Source: Tepidiphilus margaritifer DSM 15129
Lineage (GTDB): Bacteria; Pseudomonadota; Gammaproteobacteria; Burkholderiales; Rhodocyclaceae
DNA: 64,000 nucleotides
Assembly (NCBI RefSeq): GCF_000425565.1
Contig: NZ_AUDR01000016.1
Location: 1-64,000 of the forward strand
Direction: 5' to 3'
Made by a program: the position numbers and the translations under genes. The notes under the pieces are model-generated. The model made no database searches. It worked only from the letters and a program-made list of their open reading frames with translations, and had not been told where the DNA came from. The stretch's first letter is position 1. Each line of letters begins with the position of its first letter. Below, in pieces: positions 59,686 through 64,000 of this stretch.

Positions 59686-60672
59686 ATGCGCCAGGGTGTG
59701 GAGAATGAAAGTCAGGTCCTACAAGGGGCGGAGCGCCTGAAACTTGCCGTGAGCGCTTGCGTGCTGGGGCAGCCGGTGCGCTACAACGGCGGGCACAAGC
59801 GCTCGGCCTTGTGCGTCGAGCTGCTGGGTCAGGCGTTCGACTTCGTGCCTTTGTGTCCGGAAGTGGGGATCGGACTGGGCACGCCGCGCCCGCCCATCCG
59901 CCTCGTTGGTTCGCCCGAATCTCCCCGGGCCGTGGGCGTGGGCGATGCCTCGCTCGACGTCACCGAACGTCTGCAAGAATGGGCCGAGCGCGTGGCGGCG
60001 ACGCTCGAAGGGGTGAGCGGGGTCATTCTCATGCAGCGCTCGCCTTCTTGTGGCCTTTTTCGGGTCAAGGTCTATCGGGAAGACGGCCGGCCGCCGCAGT
60101 TCGGCAGTGGCATTTTCGCGGCCGCGCTCGGGCGCCGGCTGCCGGAGCTGCCCATCGAGGAGGAGGGGCGGTTGCACGATCCGGTGCTGCTGGAGAATTT
60201 CGTCGTCCGGGTGCGGGCCTACGGCGAATGGCAGCGCCTGTTCGCCGAGGGCCTCACGCGCGGGGCGATCGTCGCGTTCCATTCACGCTACAAGTATCTG
60301 CTGCTCGCGCACGACCCCGCGGGCTACCGTACCCTGGGGTGCTTGGTGGCCGGGCTGGGCAAGGAAGATCCCGAGACGTTCGCGGCGCACTATTTTCCGG
60401 TATTCATGGCGGCTTTGCGGCGGCGCGCCACGCGCGGCACGCACGCCAACGTGCTGCAGCATCTGGCCGGCTACCTGCGCCGGGTGCTGCCGACCGAGGA
60501 GCGGCAGGAATTGCAGGAGCTCATCGCGCAGTATCGGGAGGGTGTGGTGCCGCTCGTCGCCCCGCTCGTGCTGCTGCGCCACCACCTGCGCCGCCATCCG
60601 GATCCCTATCTGGCGCAGCAGGTCTATCTCGAGCCGCATCCGCCACGGCTGGGGCTGCGCAACGCGCTGTGA
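59686..60672 (+). CDS. TudS-like (DUF523) protein fused to DUF1722
   Basis: A 328-residue fusion. The N-terminal DUF523 domain (about 15-155) keeps the three cysteines C25 (SACVLG), C57 (PLCPEVG) and C122 (SPSCGLF). In the related thiouracil desulfurase TudS these cysteines bind a [4Fe-4S] cluster. The C-terminal half is DUF1722 (YbgA-like; SRYKYLLLAHDPAGYRTLG). A strong GGAGGAGG ribosome site fixes the start at 59686. The substrate is unknown; sulfur removal from modified bases or nucleosides is a reasonable hypothesis for the first domain. Confidence 0.85.
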   Translation: MRQGVENESQVLQGAERLKLAVSACVLGQPVRYNGGHKRSALCVELLGQAFDFVPLCPEVGIGLGTPRPPIRLVGSPESPRAVGVGDASLDVTERLQEWAERVAATLEGVSGVILMQRSPSCGLFRVKVYREDGRPPQFGSGIFAAALGRRLPELPIEEEGRLHDPVLLENFVVRVRAYGEWQRLFAEGLTRGAIVAFHSRYKYLLLAHDPAGYRTLGCLVAGLGKEDPETFAAHYFPVFMAALRRRATRGTHANVLQHLAGYLRRVLPTEERQELQELIAQYREGVVPLVAPLVLLRHHLRRHPDPYLAQQVYLEPHPPRLGLRNAL

Positions 60673-60727
60673 GGCGAGGCCGCCGCTGCTATCATGCAAC
60701 CATTGCCAGCACGCAGGAGCTCCTGCC

Positions 60728-61522
60728 ATGCCTACCCTGTTTCCCCCGGAAGAAGTCTTGCGTTCCGGTTGCGACCGCTGCCGCGAGGAAGTAGCATTTG
60801 CCTTCACTTTCGCCTTTCAGCCGATCGTGGACGTGGCGCGGCGCGAGGTGTTCGGCTACGAGGCGCTGGTGCGCGGACCCCAGGGCGAACCGGCGATGAC
60901 CGTGCTCGGCCAGGTCGACGATGCCAACCGCTACGCCTTCGACCAAGCCTGCCGCGTGCGCGCGATCACCCTGGCGAGCCGTCTGGGACTGGATCGATAT
61001 CTGAGCATCAATTTCCTGCCCAACGCGGTCTATGAGCCTTCCCTGTGCATCCGCAGCACCCTGGAGGCGGCAAAGGAATGCGGGTTTCCCGCCGAGAAAA
61101 TCCTCTTCGAGGTGACGGAGGGGGAGCGCATCGACGAGGTCGATCATCTCACGAACATTTTTTCCTACTACCGTTCGCGCGGATTTCTCACCGCCCTCGA
61201 CGATTTCGGCGCGGGTCATTCGGGGCTGAACATGCTGGCGCGCTTCGTGCCCGATCTCATCAAGATCGATATGGCCCTGGTGCGCGATGTGCATCGTGAT
61301 CGCGTCAAGCAGGCGATCCTCGAGGGATTGCTGCTCACCTGTCGGGAGCTGGGCGTGAAGGTGCTCGCCGAAGGCGTGGAGCAGGCCGAGGAGGCGCAGT
61401 GGTTCGTCGCTCGCGGGGTGCGCCTGATGCAAGGGTATTTCTTTGCCAAGCCGGGGTTCGAGTGTTTGCCGCCGGTGCGTTGGCAGACGCAAACCGGCGA
61501 CGCGGTCTCTTCCAGTTCCTAG
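60728..61522 (+). CDS. EAL-domain cyclic-di-GMP phosphodiesterase
   Basis: A 264-residue single-domain EAL protein that probably hydrolyses c-di-GMP. Catalytic and metal residues are all visible: E45 (YEALVRG), N95 (INFLPNA), E128 (FEVTEG), D158 and D159 (ALDDFGAG), K179 (IKIDMA), E215 and E218 (LAEGVEQ) and Q235 (MQGYFFA). The first 25 residues are unusual, with a CDRC pair (C15, C18) before the domain that might bind metal or respond to redox. No membrane or sensory domain is fused. It stands 55 bases after the TudS-like gene and overlaps the end of the convergent OPT gene by four bases. Confidence 0.92.
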   Translation: MPTLFPPEEVLRSGCDRCREEVAFAFTFAFQPIVDVARREVFGYEALVRGPQGEPAMTVLGQVDDANRYAFDQACRVRAITLASRLGLDRYLSINFLPNAVYEPSLCIRSTLEAAKECGFPAEKILFEVTEGERIDEVDHLTNIFSYYRSRGFLTALDDFGAGHSGLNMLARFVPDLIKIDMALVRDVHRDRVKQAILEGLLLTCRELGVKVLAEGVEQAEEAQWFVARGVRLMQGYFFAKPGFECLPPVRWQTQTGDAVSSSS

Positions 61523-63522
61523 CGCAAGGCGATGCGGCGGTAAAAGAGGAAGCACACCGTGACGAGCACCGCTAACCCCAACCACTGCGCCACCGGCTCG
61601 AACCCTTCGCCCACGAGCGCGAGCGGCGCTTCCTTGCCGGTACCGGCGATGAGCGCGGCGAGCACGATGCCCATGAGACTTTCGCCGACGATGAAACCCG
61701 AGGCAAGCAAGACACCGCGACGCCGGGGCTCTTCGCGCCCGGCGGCCGGGCGGCGGGCCAGGGCCCGTTCGACGGCATGACCCAGCAACGCCCCGACCAC
61801 CAAGGTCATGCCGATGGTCGGCGGCAGGTAGATGCCCAGCCCCACGGCGAGCACTGGCAGCGAGCCCGAGCCGCTACGGCGCAGGAGCCGGTCGACGAGG
61901 ATGAGCACCGCACCGAGCACCACGCCGCCCAAGATCATCTTCCATTCCAGCGTGGCGTGAAAGATACCCATGGCGATCGCCGTCATCAGGGTGGCTTGTG
62001 GCGCGGAGAGTGCTTGGGCCGGGTCCATGTTGGGGCGAGGAAGCGCACCGGCAAATCCATAGGCCTGGTAAAGGAGCTCGAGCACTGGCGGAATCACCAG
62101 GGCGCCCACCACGCAGCCGATCATCAGCGCCACCTGCTGGCGCCAGGGAGTCGCGCCGACGAGGTAACCGGTCTTGAGATCCTGCAGGTTGTCGTTGGAG
62201 ATGGCCGCGATCGCCACCACCACCGAAGTGGTGAAAAGCGCGAGAGCCACGGCGAGCTTGCCCTCGTTGGCGACGGTGAGCTGCGGCACGGCGCCACCAA
62301 AAGCGAGCAGCATGAGCGAGACGAGAATCACGGCCAAGATGCCGATGCCGGAAATGGGGCTGCTCGAAGAGCCGACGAGTCCGGCCATGTACCCTGCCGC
62401 CGCAGCGATGAGAAAGCCGAAGATCGCCGCGAAGAGGACGCAGCCGAGCACCAGGACGGCGTAGGCGAGAGGGCCGAGGCCGGAGTCGGCCGCCGTGAGA
62501 AAGCGGTGGAAGGCAAGCAGCAGCACGAGAAGGGAGGCCAGCCCCACGGCAAGGATCGTCCGGGGCGAGAGATCCCGTTCCGTGCGGGGGGCGGCCCCAT
62601 TGCCCAGATGGACTGCCTCGAGCGCGGTGCGGATTCCGTCCCACATCGGCCTGGCGAGCGTGGCGAGCGTCCATAGGGCCGCCACGCCGATGGTACCGGC
62701 GCCGAAGAATCGTACCTGCTGGCGCCACAGGCTCATGGCCAGCGCCGGCAGCGTCTGGTCTGCTGCGGGCGTGGCCTGCATCGTCAGCCAAGGGACGATC
62801 ACACCCCAGGCGATCACGAGCCCAAGCAAAATCGCCAGACCTGCCGCCAGCCCGATGAGGTAACCCGCGCCGACGAGCGCGAGCGAGAAACCCACCGACA
62901 GGCGCACCGCGGCCGCTCCGAGCGAAATCCAGGCGGTAAAGCTTTCGGCCAGCAAACGGAAACCGCTGGAACACAGGGTGACCGCCGCGGCGAGCATGCC
63001 GCCGAAGGCGATCTCGCGCGCCTGCGCTTTCCCCTGGGCGATGGCCTCCCCGTTGCCTTTCTCCCGCGCGAGTTCGCCCACGCGCAGGATTTCGGCTGCA
63101 GCCACGCCTTCAGGGTAGGGTAGGGGGCTGTCGACCACCATCACCCGCCGCAAGGGAATGGTGTAGAGCACGCCCAAGAGTCCGCCCACACCACATACCG
63201 CTGCCGTCAGCCGGAAGGGGAATCCCTGCCAATGGCCGATCATCAGTAGGCCGGGCAGGATGAAGATGATGGCCGACAGCGTTCCCGCGGCCGAGGCCTG
63301 CGTCTGCACCATGTTGTTTTCGAGGACGTTCGCGCCGCGGCAATGGCGCAACACCGCCATGGAGATCACCGCCGCGGGGATCGAGGAGGCAAACGTCAGC
63401 CCCACTTTGAGCCCGAGATAAATGTTGGCCGCGGTGAAGACCACGGTGAGCACGGCACCGAGCAGCATGCCGCGCAGCGTCAGCTCCGGCAGGTCGGTGT
63501 CGTCGGGGATGCGTTCGATCAT
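61519..63522 (-). CDS. OPT-family oligopeptide or metal-chelate transporter
   Basis: A large membrane protein of the OPT family, 667 residues, with about 15 predicted spans. It starts ELTLRGMLLGAVLTVVFTAAN and contains the family segments IPAAVISMAVLRH, SNDNLQDLKTGYLVGATPWRQQ and YLPPTIGMTLVVGALLGH. OPT members import small peptides or metal-peptide complexes with protons; the substrate is not predictable here. It stands alone, with the fructose-bisphosphatase gene divergent from it. Confidence 0.9.
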   Translation of the reverse strand: MIERIPDDTDLPELTLRGMLLGAVLTVVFTAANIYLGLKVGLTFASSIPAAVISMAVLRHCRGANVLENNMVQTQASAAGTLSAIIFILPGLLMIGHWQGFPFRLTAAVCGVGGLLGVLYTIPLRRVMVVDSPLPYPEGVAAAEILRVGELAREKGNGEAIAQGKAQAREIAFGGMLAAAVTLCSSGFRLLAESFTAWISLGAAAVRLSVGFSLALVGAGYLIGLAAGLAILLGLVIAWGVIVPWLTMQATPAADQTLPALAMSLWRQQVRFFGAGTIGVAALWTLATLARPMWDGIRTALEAVHLGNGAAPRTERDLSPRTILAVGLASLLVLLLAFHRFLTAADSGLGPLAYAVLVLGCVLFAAIFGFLIAAAAGYMAGLVGSSSSPISGIGILAVILVSLMLLAFGGAVPQLTVANEGKLAVALALFTTSVVVAIAAISNDNLQDLKTGYLVGATPWRQQVALMIGCVVGALVIPPVLELLYQAYGFAGALPRPNMDPAQALSAPQATLMTAIAMGIFHATLEWKMILGGVVLGAVLILVDRLLRRSGSGSLPVLAVGLGIYLPPTIGMTLVVGALLGHAVERALARRPAAGREEPRRRGVLLASGFIVGESLMGIVLAALIAGTGKEAPLALVGEGFEPVAQWLGLAVLVTVCFLFYRRIALR

Positions 63523-63661
63523 CGGCTTCCTCCAAGTCGGTGAGGCGAAGAATATAGCCCAAATTTTTTCGGGTGCGATCCGTCTTTATCGCCGCGATCG
63601 TGCCAAAACATCCTCCTTGGCGCGATAATTCTCTTTTCCGCCAACCGCTGGAGTCTTTCCC

Positions 63662-64000
63662 ATGCGCCGTGTCAGCCTCTCGCAATTCCTCATCGAAGAA
63701 CAACGCGCCGGACGGCTCGATGCCGACCTGCGGCTCCTCGTCGAGGTCGTCGCCCGCGCCGTGAAGGCCATCGCCGTGACCATCTCCAAAGGAAAGCTGT
63801 GGGACGTGCACGGCGAGACCGGCGTGGAGAATATTCAAGGCGAAGTCCAGAAGAAACTCGACGTCATCGCCAACGAACTGCTACTGCAGGCCAACGAATG
63901 GGGTGGTCACCTCGCTGCCATGGCCTCCGAAGAAGTCGAGGAAATCTGCCAAATCCCCTTCCAATATCCGCGCGGCGGCTACCTCCTTTTGTTCGATCCG
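63662..64000 (+). CDS. fbp: fructose-1,6-bisphosphatase class 1 (partial)
   Basis: The first 113 codons of a gluconeogenic and Calvin-cycle phosphatase; the window ends in the frame. The start [20 protein letters not shown] and the segments [20 protein letters not shown] and [16 protein letters not shown] match class 1 enzymes. The last residues GYLLLFDP lead into the metal-binding DPLDGSSN motif, which must lie just outside. The 139-base gap before it holds GATAAT at about 63624 as a possible -10 box. Confidence 0.94.
   Translation, partial: MRRVSLSQFLIEEQRAGRLDADLRLLVEVVARAVKAIAVTISKGKLWDVHGETGVENIQGEVQKKLDVIANELLLQANEWGGHLAAMASEEVEEICQIPFQYPRGGYLLLFDP

Overview
This 64 kb window is chromosomal DNA from a Gram-negative bacterium with high G+C. 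It most likely comes from a betaproteobacterium. The evidence is the rpsU-dnaG-rpoD operon, a hemC-hemD-hemX-hemY cluster, petABC followed by sspA-sspB, a complete flgB-to-flgL flagellar operon with flgA, flgM and flgN next to it, and the lipopolysaccharide assembly gene lptE. I would guess Hydrogenophilales or a near relative, but the sequence alone does not prove this. Almost all of the window is densely packed housekeeping DNA. No intergenic gap exceeds 300 bases, and I see no rRNA, CRISPR array or prophage.

Layout. Positions 1-5.1 kb are an accessory patch: an IS3-family insertion sequence with a textbook -1 frameshift signal, a large glycosyltransferase gene whose start lies inside the insertion sequence end, and a YefM-YoeB toxin-antitoxin pair whose toxin has lost its catalytic C-terminus. 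A tRNA-Ile2(CAU) gene borders this patch. From 5.3 to 18.7 kb lie rpoD, dnaG, rpsU, tsaD, plsY, folB, an H-NS-like gene, xerD, proA, holA, lptE and leuS. From 18.8 to 22.8 kb lies a split iron-uptake system (fbpA, fbpB, fbpC) with two Fur boxes. After a small unknown gene, uvrD and an orphan ParA-like ATPase, the flagellar cluster runs from 26.4 to 38.5 kb and ends with an unknown lipoprotein gene. I found a sigma-28 promoter before flgM and an exact sigma-54 promoter before flgK.

From 39.1 to 47.6 kb lie a NUDIX hydrolase, grxD, argH, hemC, hemD, a TnpB-carrying IS607-type relic, hemX, hemY and the 4.5S RNA gene. The relic sits exactly between hemD and hemX. Removing it restores a four-base ATGA overlap between the two genes, so the insertion ends and the ancestral junction can be read directly. 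From 47.5 to 54.5 kb come a small Fur-box-linked membrane protein, dnaX-ybaB-recR, the cytochrome bc1 operon petABC and the stress pair sspA-sspB. From 54.5 to 64 kb come dadA, a MATE exporter, a DedA protein, a PabB-aminodeoxychorismate lyase fusion, a TudS-DUF1722 fusion, a stand-alone EAL phosphodiesterase, an OPT transporter and the start of fructose-1,6-bisphosphatase.

The most unusual signals are the TnpB relic with its candidate omega RNA between hemD and hemX, the disarmed YoeB toxin, the insertion sequence that supplies the start of a glycosyltransferase, and the small two-helix membrane protein with a Fur-box array upstream. No entirely new multi-gene system is evident.
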